Shown here in pieces: positions 44,550 through 57,929 of a stretch of 64,000 nt of DNA. Position numbers and translations under genes: made by a program. Source of the DNA: Haemaphysalis longicornis. Its lineage: Eukaryota > Arthropoda > Arachnida > Ixodida > Ixodidae. The stretch's first letter is position 1; every line of letters begins with the position of its first letter. Location: positions 202,765,422 to 202,829,421 of the forward strand of contig CM023449.1 of NCBI GenBank assembly GCA_013339765.2, in the 5' to 3' direction. Under the pieces are notes generated by a model, which worked only from the letters and a program-made list of their open reading frames with translations, did not search any database and was not told the DNA's origin.

Positions 44550-46672
44550 GATGCAACCTCCAGACCTATTTTATTCAGGGAGTAATAAATGGTTCTTTGT
44601 TTCACATGTTAACACAACTCATCCCCCGTTTGGAATACCGAATTTTCAGTCGGTGTCCCACAGTGTACAGTCTTGGAACGCATTAAGTACGCACGACTTT
44701 GGGCTCTCTTTGTGTTATAACTTAAAGCTTCTGGGGAGGTTTCAGCTTTGAAAATTTTGACTAGGCCATAAGGCTCACCGTAGTAGAGGGCACACGGCAC
44801 GTGCTTGAAACCCGCCTTTCATTGTGTCAAAACGGTTACTTGGCAATCTCGACAAAGCAGCGGTCCTAGATAAGGCGATAGACCCATCGATAACGAAGAG
44901 GGAGTACAATAGGTCACCTTTATCTCATAAACCACGTATCTGGACTCACTGAGACTTTTCGCATAATATTTTCAATAGTACTTGATAGATCGTCCCTTGG
45001 GTTAGTTCTTCATTTGCAATTTGGTTCATTGAAGGATTGGCGATCTATTGGACATACTTTCAGTGAAGGTTGAACGCAATTTTAAGCGATGGCTTTTGAC
45101 ACCTCTGACGGACTTTTGATGTCAGAAAGCATTCGCGGTTTCGTAAACTTTCTCTTAGAAGCAATGGGAAATTTCTTTTACCCCACAGCCAGCTACAAAG
45201 GGCAGCTAGCGATACTGTCGCAAAGCACTTACAGCGGATAAGAAACCAGACGGTTTTATGATTGGGCACAGTAAAAGAGGACGGAAAATGAGCTGTAAAT
45301 ATTTGCTCTTCCTTCAGATTAGATAAGCGCTGGTCTAGAAATCTGTGCCTCTCAGATACGCACAGATGGAACCGAAAGAACGAGAGCGGCGAGGGCGAGC
45401 TCTTGAAAGGAAATCCTAAGGCGGAACAAACGCCTTCTAAGTCACGGCTCTTCGACCGTCGTTACATCTGCGGTGCTTTCGTGTCAGCTCTAACGAACTG
45501 TGCGTTCCCATTCAGCAGCAGGTGCATCTTTGGCACCGACGTTGAAACGGCGGTGTTTCGCACTCCATTTTGATAATGACGTTGGGTTAGGTGAGCATTC
45601 CGCCTCATTTGTATTCGGTTGAACTGATATTGCTGTATCGCTGATATTCGGGGCCATTACAAGGGGCCATTACAAGTATGCTTGGGTTGTATTTGGAGAA
45701 CTCTCTGACGTAACCAGAAAAGCAGCAACGTGATGTGTGGAACGCGACAAATCGCCTTACCGTGGCCTTTCTGTTTTCAATGCTTTTCAGCGCATATAAT
45801 CTCCTTTTTCAAAAAAGGAGATTAAATGCGCCGAATTTCTAAACAAGAAGCAATCCCTACAAGCTCTACGACAAAGGGTTTCAGAGTCTATTCTTAAAAA
45901 AAAGGTTTATTACCGGTGAGGCTAAGCCATCTGGTCACAATACCAGTCCTGCGCTATACATCTATTAGTATGTAAACTGGACAGAAGTGCCAGCCTTTCA
46001 CAGGGCCATGCGTAAAGTGATGTCTCCTGCCTACAGAATATTCGTCACCCAGGGAACTCTCATTGTGAGCTTGAATCCAACGTTTTCAGGCAATGTCACG
46101 CGCATGCTCTATAGCGTCTTCACCAGGTGTAATATAAAAAGAAAGTGTAGGTCGAAATTTCCCGCGTGGGAAGTAGGGGTAAACGCACGCACGTAACTGC
46201 CCACACCTTAATTGCCTTGCAATTAGGCAAACTAAATCCGCGAGAGAAGCCGCTTTGTTCAGTGCCTAATGTATTTCAACGCGCAGCACTCGGGTGAGGG
46301 TGAAAGCTGAGGCTTCATTCCTTGCGGCTATTTATAAACATAGGCTATATAAAGAAGCGGGACAATTTGATGTTAATGATTATACGAAATTGATAAACGT
46401 GATCGTATTTTATATATATGGCAGGTAGAGAAAGTCGGGAATGGCACGAGAGGCGTGGAACTGTTTGCGCATGAGTTGAAGAATTTTTGATTGTACTCGC
46501 CTAATATAAAAATTAACAACTACCTTTCCATTGCATACTCTGCCGCACTTTGAAAAAGGTAATGTCAGCCCGGTCCGCAGCATTGACATGATTGCAAGTG
46601 ACCACCTCTGAAACCTGAACTTAGGGACGTATCTTGCATCACGTCGGTCATGATGCGGTCGTAAGGGTACTT
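44550..46672. repeat. Direct duplication, copy A (with ~1-kb insertion)
   Basis: Collinear with 46868-48034. Paired blocks include CATGTTAACA/CGTGTTAACA, GTAGAGGGCA, TTTCATTxTGTCAAAA, TTTCACAGGGCC/CGTCACAGGGCA, CAGCACTCGGG and GCACTxTGAAAAA. The segment 44885-45935 has no partner in copy B and appears to be an insertion in A or a deletion in B. No intact gene is present. The short frame with FxNSTxPNFKS-like residues hints at a LINE C-terminus but is not conclusive. Confidence 0.6.
45791..45830. repeat. 20-bp hairpin
   Basis: CGCATATAATCTCCTTTTT and its inverted partner AAAAAGGAGATTAAATGCG, one mismatch, almost no spacer. It lies near the right edge of the stretch unique to copy A and may mark a foldback end. 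Confidence 0.7.
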
Positions 46673-46867
46673 TTATAAGGTGCTTGGAAATTACAGTCAA
46701 GGTGACAATACCTTCAAGGTGTTCGGGGTATTAGTGAATTAAATTGAAGTTACATTGTATGCCTCTAAAAATTCGGTGTAAGAACCGAAACTTGGACCAG
46801 AAAATAGCGGGCATTACAGACTACCCGCATTGCGCCCTCATTTGTACCGAACAAACTACCTTAAATA

Positions 46868-48034
46868 CACAAACTACGCCACCTCGTAACCAACATTTGT
46901 TGAGGGCTGAAAAAAATTGTTATAGTTTTGCACGTGTTAACAAACATTTTTCCAATTCTACAATCCCGAATTTCAAATCGCTGTACCACAGCCCGCAACC
47001 TTGGAGCGCCTGAATCATGCACAACCTTGAGCTGCCTTTCCGTAAGAACTCACAACATCTTCGGAATTTTGAGTTTTCAAGTTCTAGCTGAACCATAGGG
47101 CCCACCGGGGTAGAGGGCAAACGGCGAATGTGTAAAGCAGCGCTTTCATTTTGTCAAAATGATTACTTAAAAATCACTAAACAGGAACGGCTTTAGATAA
47201 GGCTGGCCCCAACGCCACTCTTCATAGGTTAGCTCGTGGTATATAAAATGGCCAGGAATGCCAACCCGTCACAGGGCATGGCGTAATGAGAAATTACCGT
47301 GCCTCAAGATAATTTGTCACCAGGAGAGCTGGCGTTGTAATCCTACGTCCCATTGTAGCAAGCAGCGTTTTGCGAAGGCTTTACAGCTTCTTTTCTGTCC
47401 CACGAACCACAAACCAAGCCGGTATCTTCACCAAATGTAAACATGTAGGAAAGTCGGATCAAAATTTTCCTACGGAGGAAGTTAGGTCAATATGGGGCTC
47501 ATAACGACCCACACCTTATTTGCCTTGCCCAAACGAAACTGTCCCGAGAGACGCCGGTTGGTGAAGTTACTTTTGTATTTTAATGCTCAGCACTCGGGAG
47601 AAGGTAAGTGCTCGGTTTTCATCACGTGAGGCAATCCAAAAACATACGCAGTAGATGGAGGCTAAAAAGTTGAAGGTATTGTTGATTACACTAAATATAA
47701 AAATGTGGTCACATTTGAGTATAGCGCAGGCCAGAAAAGCAGGAAATGGCACATGTCGATTTCAAGAGATTGAGCATGAAATGAACATTGCTGCTTTTGA
47801 ATACACAAAAACCAACTTTTCCTTTTATACTTCCCCGCACTGTGAAAAAATTGACATCAGCCGGGTCAGCAGCACGAGAATTACTGCAAGTGACGGCCAC
47901 TACAAACTAATCTTAGTGAACCGTACGTTGCACTTTTGCCTTTCTGCGCTTTCGCTCCTTTTGAGCCACGTCAATGACTGAACTCGTTCGGTAATGATAG
48001 TATATGAATATCCTTAGTGCGATAAAATACGGGC
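46868..48034. repeat. Direct duplication, copy B
   Basis: Second copy of the segment starting at 44550, same orientation. It lacks the copy-A segment at 44885-45935. Divergence is substantial, so the duplication or repeated insertion is old. Confidence 0.6.
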
Positions 48035-48465
48035 ACACGTGAAGCCTTCCAGCTTCTTGCTTCTAAGGCCGCTAAGGAAGACATACGAACCGAATATAAT
48101 CTATACATAAAAAAAGGTTCCCGACTTCCTTACTAACTGATTCATCAACGCCCAGCCCAAACTATTTCTCCTAGAAACCTCAAATATCTGCTCCCCGTTC
48201 CTTTCGTGGCGTAGGCGGGGTTATCAGAAATTACGCCCCTAACAGAGGATAAGAGGGAAATTGTGTTTTCTCTAATTCGGGACTATCGCAATCAACCTAT
48301 CAAACACCGAAGTGGTTTTCCTGACATCTGTAGCCCGTAAGATTCTTTAACAAGAAGTTTTACGTTTTCCCGCTAAGCAACAGCAAAAGCGTAACTCTGC
48401 CTTTCCTAGCAAATCGTGTGTTTCTAAAGGGCCCCTGATATATGTTTTACTCTTGGTAAATCCAA
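48035..48465. other. No gene recognised
   Basis: Spacer without motifs between the direct duplication and a SINE. Confidence 0.45.
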
Positions 48466-48789
48466 TTTCGTGGTGCCTTAGTGTCTAAGGCGTTCTGCTT
48501 CTGAGCACGAGGGTCGCGGGTTCGATTCCCGGCCGCGATGGCCATCCGCTTTTCTGATGGAGGCGAAAAGCAAAAAACGCTCGTGTGTACGAGATTTCGG
48601 CGCACGTAAAAGATCCCCAGGTGGTTAAATAATTCCTGTGCACTCCACTACGGCGCACCTCATCGCCTGCGTTGCATCGGCGCGATAAAACCTGCAATCA
48701 ATCAATCAATCCATCAATCAATCATCATCAATCATCAATCAATCAATCAATCAATCAATCATCATCAATCAAGAATCAATCAATCAATC

Positions 48790-48830
<41 letters not shown>

Positions 48831-48835
48831 CAAAA

Positions 48836-48870
<35 letters not shown>

Positions 48871-48880
48871 CATCATAAAA
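48466..48880 (+). repeat. tRNA-derived SINE (Ruka-like), copy 7, with long (CAAT)n tail
   Basis: Complete copy. The head is TCGTGGTGCCTTAGTGTCTA with AAGGCG, the B-box-like GGGTTCGATTCCCGG follows, then GGAGGCGAAAAGCAAAAAAC and CCTCATCGCCTGCGTTGCAT. The tail from about 48693 is roughly 180 bp of CAAT/ATCA repeat, far longer than in the other copies, so it has expanded as a microsatellite. Confidence 0.92.
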
Positions 48881-51839
48881 TCAATTGGTACATTCATTGA
48901 TTTTGGCTAATAAATGTTTCTCCTGCAAATATGCAAAACCAATTTTAACAATTTGCGACGCGCTTCAATGGGACAAAAGGATGTTTTGAAACTACACCCA
49001 TTGAGAGCCTGAAAGACCGAACGTTTGGTGATACTGCCAAGCCTAACTGCGGGTAGTAGATATTTCCGGAGCACATTCCCATTGTGATATAAGAGCTCAA
49101 TATTGTGGAGTGTTTAAAAATTACTTCCTTGAGGGAGTTAAACACGGTGAAACATTCTTCCACATATTTTCGTTTTTATCGCAGGCACGACGAGACATCG
49201 AAAAGATTCTTGTTCATATAGATAACCCAATGCAATTGTGTAAAACTTGTTTTACTTGATTTTCTCATAAAAGCCATCTGACAGGGATAATCTGGATTTT
49301 TGCCAAATTTCCTCTTTTTACGGATATCTCAATAACTACTCCTCAGTTTAATTTATCTAATGCTTTTTTGTTATGCATGCTGCTCATAAAATTTTCCAAA
49401 AACAATTTTCATGATTTTGTTCTAACAAAGGGAAAAAGGAAACGAGCGGGGTTTTTAGGTTACACACGTCTCGAAGTGGAATGATGTTGATTTCTCCCGC
49501 TTAGCATAACGCTCGCCATCTGTTCAGTACTTCTGCAACTACAGGCCTCCCGCAGCAGGCCATGCTATTTCTTTAAAAACTTTGAATGATAGGTATTCCT
49601 TCCAGCCACCACATACTACTTCCCATGTGTAGGTAGTCCTTTGCAGAAACCCACTCATTACAATTCATTTCGCCATAGTTCGAATGAAGCACGAGTTGTA
49701 GCCGTTTCTCATAACTACACGTCTCCGGGAGGAGATCATGTATATGCAACAGGCAGGCGTTCGTAACTGTGTGCAACTACACAGTTAACTACCTAATTAT
49801 GAGCAGTAAACGATAACCCAACAAGTGTTATACCCATTCATGCAAATAGCATAGTAGCACTCCCGGGCATCACCGCGTGCTACCGCAGCTAGTACGGAAT
49901 AAAATCCTCCTGGGAGGGAAGCTTTTGTACACAAAGCCTTTCGGCAGCGGTAACATGATTTAGATCTAACCCAGTGTATACACCACTTTAAGGTACACCT
50001 CTTGTAACAAGTCCAAGCGACGGAGGCATCCTCTCCGAACAATATTTCTACAAGCAAATTTCTGTTTCGTAAATTCTCTGCAGTACCCCTCGTTTAGGCA
50101 CAAATTAGTCCGGGCTCTTCTTCCGAAAGGCGGAGTGCAGCAAAACTCAAACAAAGGAAACGCAACCTTGCGGAGAATTCCTATCTAGAGATGAAATTGA
50201 ACGAGAAGGCTGGCCTGAGGAGTTTACCTACGACACGCTCCCCTGATTATATTACCAGGCTTATATGACCAGAAGCAGGGGGTCGTTTCCGAGAATTTCA
50301 GAACCAGTAATCTATGAAGGAGAGGATAAAATGGGGCAGACTTATAGTGACCAAAACTTGCACACGTTGGGCCACAGTTACGGTCGGCTGTGCTGTTGAT
50401 GGAGTGACCTGGAGATGGCAGCATCATGGCTCCTGGTTCATGCGCGTGCTAGCCTCACTGTGGACCTTTTGGCCCAGTTAAACTTGCCTTACAAGAACGG
50501 AGCTTGGAAGTTCTCTTAATAACACTATATCTCGCACTGCGCGGCTGGGGATCACTTTCAATACCGAAGCCATGTATGCCCATTCGTGCAATAATTCCGT
50601 GTATTTGTTGTTGTCCAGCGGAGAAAATGCCCTCACCTTTGAGAGTAAAAAAACCAAAAAAAGAACCCACTGTCCTTTTTGTGCGTATGAGATTTGGTTT
50701 TTGGTTCACTCGCAGGCGGGTGATATCTGACATAAAAACTCTAAGAACAACAAAAACTACTCTAGCATGGGAAATGCGTAAAGCTTATGCGTGTGCGCTG
50801 GACTTGGGAAAATTGGTTCGGTGGTTCTCACATCCGGACACTGTTTCTCCAAAGCACTATGGCTTCTCGAATAGCGGGCGTAGTGCCACATATCTAATTC
50901 GCACTGTCGACTTAATGCGTCTATGTATAATGAAAGAGACGTGTCCTGCTTGGCCGAACATTTGAGTTCCTCACTTTTCATTGTAATTGATTAGCGGCGT
51001 GTCGGACCACTCGTTAACAACGCCAACGAAACTTCATTTAGGCTGCGATTCAGCAAACAGCGGCACGGAAGAGCGCGCCTGGAAAATTTCCCGCATTTTC
51101 TTCTATATTTATAGGAATAGCTACGTTGCCAAACATTGCGGCTTGGTCATTGTAAACGGTTTTTGGTCCTCATCTTCAGACTTGTTCTTGATTGTTCTCG
51201 AACCCTGGTATAGGATTTACGGGATATAACAACGAGCAGCCATACAGAGTGGAAAAATGGTTGAAAGCCACTGAAAGGCGCCCACGACTCCTACCCAGTG
51301 AAGTACTTAAGGAGGTCCTCGGTCCTTGCATCACTAAAGCAGGTAAGCACTGCTCCGGTTGGCAAACACCAGTCATCAACTGTATTTGAGGCTCAGAGTG
51401 GTTCTTGGAGAATTTGGGCCACAGACTAGAATTCTTCTTCCGCATAAGTTTTTGTTGAACAGAACATGCCAGGGAAGCGCCAACTTTCTTACTAAAATCA
51501 GTTATACCTCGTCACATAAAATTCAAAAATCTCGAAATTTGTTGAAGTCAAAACTTTTTTTCGCTTTGCATCTGCCTCCCATAAGCGCTGTGTAGCTGTT
51601 TCCCTTTATCTCGAAACGATTTTCGGGCAACTACATAGGTTTCTAAATTTTAAGAGAGAGGACAGAAGAAAAAGTCCGCTACAAGCACCTCATAACGACT
51701 CTGTCTGAACGCTGAGCTGCCACTACGCGACGAACGCGGTAACTTAAACGGCAAATTTACACGGAGATACGGTCTGTACGAGACCGATGTCCCCTTCACC
51801 GGCATGCTGTCGGTGCCTACACGAATGAGATAGCTGTGC
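48881..51839. other. No gene recognised
   Basis: The longest frame is 50504-50965 on the plus strand (153 codons), with no recognisable motif and an overlapping frame on the other strand. No SINE, RT or TIR signature was seen in this 3-kb stretch. Confidence 0.45.
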
Positions 51840-52080
51840 ACGCCTCAGCTGATTGTCCTGACGACGGCGACCCTCGAGAAGGGCCTGGAAAGGCAGAAAC
51901 ATGAAGCATGATGCGCGTGCTTAGCAACCCTGAAAAAATGTAGAGGAGGCGACGGATGATTGATGCGATGCATTAAGCAAGCGCCAATGCTTTTCTGGGA
52001 GGAGATGAGAACGCAAAACATGCTATTATCAGCAAGTCTGTCCTCCGCAATAATAAAAATCCTGTTTTCAACGTACTTTT
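51840..52080 (+). mobile_element. Pogo/Tigger-like fragment, second copy
   Basis: Resembles, in the opposite orientation, the interior of 32540-33271. GCGATGCATT, a CGCTTTTCTGGG-like block, GAACGCRAAAC and CGCAATAATAAAA occur in the same order. TIRs were not found. It is a diverged internal fragment. Confidence 0.45.
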
Positions 52081-53339
52081 AACCCCACTTTACAGAGGAA
52101 TCGTAGCATTTCGCGTTACTTCTCATCTGTCTCATGCGCAGGGTTCATGGTTCGAATAAACGAACGTGTGAAAGATTTTTCTCAAGGGTTACGTTCTGGT
52201 CCATGGTTGAAATCCTGAAATTATATACCTCCCCAAAAGTTCACTGCTGAGAGCAATTAGTAATATTAAAATTTTTCGCTGAAAGTAATTCAGTATTATC
52301 TCTTGTTTAGACTATTTCAAGAGCTTTGTATCTGCGCGTAACCACAAGACGATTTCCAAAACTGTTTCCTCCTTGACCTCAAATATTATTTCACATCGCA
52401 TTCCTGCATGCGACCACGTGTCCTTAGTGTTGGAAAAACACCCCTCCCCTAACAAGAAGACAGCATCGCTCTTGAAAACATTGATACACTGACTGACCCC
52501 CCAATAGGTCCTGAACCTCATCATTCCGTATCTGGTCGGTATCTTTAGCGTGTTTGTTCAACAGACAGCATTACACCTTCTTATATATGAGCAACTGTAT
52601 CGGTCGTGTAAAAAGGTACATATGAGACCAATGCCGCTGCCCAGGCCGTTCTTTGCCCTTTCCGTGAGAAAACTTTGCCTGCCGTCTGGACATCCGCCCA
52701 GAGTTTATCCCACCCCGGGACGCTCTAATATATAGGAATAATCCAAGCGCAGTTTCCAGGCATTCACTGGGTGCCCACAGCATCGCGCTTCTGAGGGGGC
52801 TGATGCGAATGCCTTTTCCAGTGGCCTTACAACTCCCTTAGGGAGGGGGGCTGTCCTTCTGGTTTAGTCACTCTGAAAATCTAACAAAAATATATACTCG
52901 GCTCATCTACCCTGCTACAAAAAAAAAAAACACCAGGGAATAAGCTAGGCATAACCCTAAATGAGCTCCCTATAAGGTCTGCACTACTTACGTCAAACCG
53001 AACAGTCCTTCTGCCCCTTTATACATAAACATAAATTATTCGCTATTCGTATTAAAGGGGATAATTCATTAGCGAACACGAAACACTAAATCTTTTACCC
53101 CTCGAAAGCGCTGTGCGCGTGAGCAGCAGTCCCTGTCCTTGCACCTTATAGAGGCATCACGCACCACAAAAAGAATGCTAACAAAAAATAAAGAATCACA
53201 GCGACAAGTGAGACGTTCACTAGAGCTGATAACGCATACAGAACCATTATGTCAGCTCCAAAAGGAACAGAAAGCTAGAAACACAGACATTTCTATAAGA
53301 AAATATTAGAAACGTTTTACTGTCTGTTAGGCACAGATA
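52081..53339. other. No gene recognised
   Basis: AT-rich with a poly-A run near 52919-52930. Short minus-strand frames at 52312-52524 and 52571-52783 match nothing known to me. Confidence 0.45.
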
Positions 53340-53815
53340 ACTAGAAGGATGAAAATGGGATGGAGTGCATTCGGCAGGCATTATCACGTAATGAATGGCC
53401 GCCTAACGTTATCCCTGATGAAGAAAGTGTATATAACTGCTGCAGGTTACCGGTACTCACCTACGGGCAGAAACATGGAGGCTAACTAAGAGGGTTCAAC
53501 TTATATTGAGAACGGCTCAGTGAGCAATGGAACGGAAAATGACAGGTGTAACATTAAGGGACACGAAGAGAGTGTAGGGGGTCAGTTAACAAACGCGTGT
53601 TAAGGACATTTCAGTAGAAATTAAGAAGGAGAAATGTACCTTGGCAAGGAATGTATTGCGAAGGCATTATAACTGTTGGTCATTAAGGTTAACAGAGTGG
53701 ATCCCTAGAGAAGGCAAGCGTGGCAGGGGCGGAAGAAAGTTAGACTGGCAGATGAAATCAAGAATTTTGCGGAGATAAATAGGTTGCAGTTAGCACAGGA
53801 CCGAGATAATTGGAG
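53340..53815 (+). pseudogene. RTE-like LINE 3' end, copy 2
   Basis: Plus-strand translation gives MGWSAFGRHYHVMNGRL, MKKVYITAAGYRYSPTG, AMERKMTGVTLRDTK, LTEWIPREGKRGRGG and KLDWQMKSRI, the C-terminal blocks of an RTE-type ORF, the same family as 27005-27430. Stops and a lost WAGH block mark it as dead. It abuts the tail of the minus-strand I-clade LINE. Confidence 0.75.
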
Positions 53816-53820
53816 ATAAG

Positions 53821-53822
53821 TG

Positions 53823-53889
<67 letters not shown>
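53821..53889 (-). repeat. (GACA)n microsatellite, tail of I-clade LINE
   Basis: Seventeen GACA units. On the minus strand it is a (TGTC)n tail immediately after CAATAAAGTTTTCAGTC, the LINE's 3' end, comparable to the (TC)n tail of the LINE at 18629. Confidence 0.85.
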
Positions 53890-55910
53890 TGAAAACTTTA
53901 TTGAGGTCCAAAAAATCCGTGGCAGTCTCAATGACTGCGTCCTGCGGACGCGGGCCGCACTTGAGCAGGGGGCGGAAGTCCTTGTTCCTCCGCTCTCTCG
54001 CAAGCAATCTGGACAGGCCGGAGTTTAGTCACGTACGCGTGACTTTGTAGGGCTTCTTCCCACACTTCTTCTGTCATAACGTCACCGCGCTGTAACGCAG
54101 GGCATTGCCAGAGCATGTGGTTGTAGGAGCTGTGGTGCTACTACATTTTGTGCAGTGTGGTTGGATGTCGTGGGAGAAGTAGCTAAATACACTTCTCGAG
54201 GGGAATGTACGAGTATTGGAGCATTACAAAGGCAGTGGATTGTGATCGCTGAAACTTGGCGTGCAGGGCTGGGTATTTCTTTCTTTCTAGCTTGTAGTGT
54301 GCGGTGATCTCGTTGAAAGTTTGTAGTGGATCTCTATACTCTTCTCATTCACTGGTCGGCGAGAGCCTTACGCTGCCGGGCGGGTGATTTCACGCGCGCA
54401 GTCATGGGCCTCCTCGTTAGCGTTGGGGATGTTCTTGTGTATTTTGTGTCCCATGTGGACACGGAACCACGTAATCTAGTGATAGTCGTCTTAGCTTCTA
54501 TTTTTAATGATTAGCGCTGCTTCTGTGGGTATCGCTCTTTGAGGAACGCACTGATTGCTGCTCTTGAGTCCGATCAGATGTTCGGTCTCGAAGGGGCGGC
54601 CATAGCCAGGCCAATCGCCACTTGTTCTGCGATAGCGGGTTTGTGGGTAACTACGGATGTTGCCTTCCGTAGTTTGCCAAATGGGTCGGTCACGACCGTC
54701 GCGCATTTGTTGGAGCGTCCGTATCGTTCTGCATCCACGAACGTGGCCGTTCGCCGCCATTCTTGCGCAATTTTCAGCAGCGCCATGGCCCTGGCCGCCC
54801 TCCTGCCCGTTTAATTGCGGGAGTATGTTTCGAGAGATGGGCCTTGTTTCAAAGGTCTCCCTGGTTTTCCATCGAGTTTTAATTCGTACTCCTCAAAATC
54901 TTAGGGAATGTGCCTTGTGGTGAGGAGTATGACCCTCCCTGCTCTCGTTGTTAGGAGTCTTTGTCTTTGCGCTTCCCTTTGTGATTCGATGATCTCTGCT
55001 AGTTTGTTGTGTACGCCCGGTCTTTCAAGCTTTTCTGTGCTGGCACTAATAGGGAGACGAAGAACCCTCGTGATGTATTTCCTGATAAGCGTGACGACTT
55101 TGACCTCCTCGGTTTTGGTCGTCTACCGCTGCTGCAACGTAGTTTACGTTACTCATTGGGAAGGCGTTGTAAAGTCTTAGGAGGTTGTGTTCCATTAAGC
55201 CCCCTCCAGTGTTCGAGACTCGTGCTACATGTCGGAGTGTGTCTTCCAATTTCGTGGTGACCTTTTCGATAGTTCTCGTATTCTTTCCTCGGGATTGTAT
55301 GATTTTTGCCCGAGGACCCTCCGTGTGTCTGCGATTGAGATGGTTTGCCCGTGTTGTATTTCCATCCGTATGTTCGCTTGGTTAGGGGGTGGTTGACCTC
55401 TACCGCCCTTCCCGTTAGATCTGTACAGCAGCAGTTCCGATTTCGCAGGCGACAGCTTGAGACCCGAGTCACGGATGTAGCTCTCCGTTCTCTCCAGGGC
55501 AGCCTGTAGGGCATGTTCGGTTTCTGCTTCCGATCCTCCAAGACTCCATACCGTGATGTCGTCTGCATAGATGGCATGGTTGGTTCTTTTAATTGAACGT
55601 AGTCGGTCTGACAGTCCTTTCATGGTGAGAATAAATAGCAAGGCGGACACCACTTCTCTTTGCGGTGTTTCTTGTGGCCCCAGCGTGAATTCTAGTGATT
55701 GGAGAAGTCCGATCTTGATCGTTGCTTTTCGGTCTCTGAGGAACGACTTAATGTACGAATAAAATTTCATCCCCAGATTCTCTTTGGAAATAGCTTCAAG
55801 GAAGAATTTCGGCTAAACAGTGTCGAATGCCTTGGTTAAGTCGAGTACTAGGACGTCTTTCACGTCTTTAGAGTAGTTTTTCAGGATCTCGTGGCACAGC
55901 ATTAGAATCA
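53890..55910 (-). pseudogene. I-clade LINE, 3' part: RT with YADD, degraded RNase H
   Basis: Minus-strand ORF2. From high to low coordinates: DVLVLDLTKAFDTV, a stop, then MKFYSYIKSFLRDRKATIKI, SLEFTLGPQETPQREVVSAL, a YADD catalytic motif (NHAIYADDITVWSLGG), then GLKLSPAKSELLLYRSNG. The RNase H region (about 54300-54850) is shifted between frames; NANEEAHDCAR marks its end. The C-terminal block reads GPRPQDAVIETATDFLDLNK before the (TGTC)n tail. The RT blocks are well kept but frameshifts and one stop make it inactive. Its 5' part continues at 59080 after the PLE insertion. Confidence 0.85.
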
Positions 55911-55916
55911 CGAACT

Positions 55917-57925
55917 TACTAAATGGCGCAAATACACAAAACACAAGAAAGAAGACATGGACAGGCGCTGCACTTCAAACAGCTTAATAGCAACGACAGC
56001 AACGTACATTTGTGCATACATACCGACATGCGCAATACACTTGCCTACAGCATCAGCTGAAGAATTTAACCAAAAACCACCCCTCAGCTTTGAAAATACC
56101 AGCGAAGTATCACAAACGCAGTTACTTTCCTTTAATCTTGTATATTGCGCCTCGAGCTGTTCTCGAGCGTTCTGATATCTGCCTTTTCTCAGCATCTATG
56201 TCTCGAAAAATCGTAGCTTACAGTTTGTGCAAAAATTACAATGCGTTGTCAAATGTGCGCCATTATTAGACTTTACATTTTGCGCATGCTCTGTTAGGCG
56301 GTCATTCAAATATGTCCCAGTTTGGCCGATATAGGACTTTACATAGGTGAGGGGGATTTCGTAAACCACCCCTAAAGCAAAATCAACGAACGGCTTCTCC
56401 TGTCGTTTCCGACAGGCCCTCATTTCGCTACTAATAGCAATGCGAGAGCAAAGTTGGCCAAGCTTACGCAGGGCAGAAAAAACGACAGGGACACCACCGT
56501 ACCTCCTCGCAACTTTTTTTAGGTTATGCGACACCTTCTGTGGGTACGGGACCACATCAGGTCGCTTGTCATTTCTTTGCTGCCCATTCGTCCTAGCCGT
56601 ACTACCCTTTAATTTTTGAAGGAAGGTTTCCGCCACAGCATTCATGACCGACAGAGGGAAACCATCCGACAAAAGTCGCTGCTCCTGATTTTCAAAACTT
56701 GACTGCATGATGAGTGCGCACGATTTTCGCAAGGCAGATTCTAGGCAGAGACTGGCAATAGCCCGCTTAACTAACTTTCAGTGTGCCGAGTCATACGGTA
56801 ACAGATCGTTTAGGGATCGAGGTGAAAAACACCAACACACATACCCCTGCAACACCTTAATACTCAGGTACAAGAACTGAATGGCACCATCATGAGGCAA
56901 CTCATGAGTAAACGTCAAGCCTTTTCCAAGGCACTTAAAATCGTCTAAAACACATTTCACCAAGTCAGGTTGCGTCACAGAACTCTGTTTGCTGCAAACA
57001 ATTAAAAATAATCTACATACCTAAAAACATTCAACACTCAAAGAGGATTAAAAATACGCTCCAGGGCCTGATCTGTCTGTGCTAGGAATATATTACACAG
57101 GATAGGGGCGAGGCATGAACCAATACAAAGACCCTTTTTGTGCACACACAGGCGCTTGTCAAATGATATAAACGTTCTGTGAAGATACGCTTCTAACAAG
57201 GTTAAAAAGTTCACAACTATCATGCCGATGCTATTTTGAAAGGGAATTGTGCCAGTGGCATCAATACAAGAAGTTGCGCTTTCGAAAAGTTCCGCGTGAG
57301 GAATCCAATAAAACAAATCTTCTACGTCTACCGAGAACATATGACCTATTGACCGGTTATAGACCATCTTCCTTCTCAGCCTTGTTAGCCACACGCCTGT
57401 TGAGCACAAGAAGTTCATGAGGGGGTATGCAAGGTTTAATCCCAAACTTGGGTATTTTCTCCAGCAGCCTCGCGATGTTCCCAGGAACGTAGGTCTCCTC
57501 GTATGTTGAAAAACCTCCTTTTTGTTTTCTTGGCTGTTTTTGAACAACGGGTCCTTCAGTAGATCCATGAGGGTGCGCTGCCACAAGGCTTCAATCATTT
57601 GGGTGATGAACCGCTTTAACTGCCAATCGTTCCTTTCCTCCAACCAGAGGGGTCTTGCATACAACATGAAAAGCGCACCCAATCATTCAAGAACCGGATT
57701 TCCCTTTTCAGCTTCTGTCGGATAAACTTTCTTAGGCGTTTTATGTGCTTCCAAGACTTTTGAACGATGCCACACTGGACGAGATTCACATATTTTGGGG
57801 GGACGCCTTTTCATATGCAGAATTCCATGCTCCTTGAGAGGCAGGTTGCCCGTACAGAGCGGCTCACTAAAGCGTTGATGTCCGAATGAGGTTGACGTGA
57901 GGAAGAGGTCACAAACAGAGGTCTG
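55917..57925 (-). mobile_element. Penelope-like element (PLE), minus copy with RT and GIY-YIG
   Basis: Minus-strand retroelement. Open stretches encode an N-terminal region (KHIKRLRKFIRQKLKREI), PLE reverse transcriptase (57038-57682: VDVEDLFYWIPHAELF; KKGLCIGSCLAPILCNIFLA), the thumb region (PDLVKCVLDDFK, LTFTHELPHDGAI), and the linker-endonuclease ORF (56196-56732) with SYIGQTGTYLNDRLTEH, the GIY-YIG core of PLEs. The catalytic YVDD position reads YVDY (57007-57018), so RT activity is likely lost. The element sits in the I-clade LINE. Its outer end is GGCGCAAATACACAAAACAC followed by AAGAAAGAAG. Confidence 0.88.
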
Positions 57926-57929
57926 TTAC

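Noticed and set aside
50504..50965. A 153-codon plus-strand frame considered as a gene
   Set aside because: No recognisable motif, low-complexity Lys-rich start and a comparable frame on the opposite strand.
53758..54050. Frames coding for repeated CLSV and DRQT units
   Set aside because: Translation of the (GACA)n microsatellite running into the LINE 3' end.
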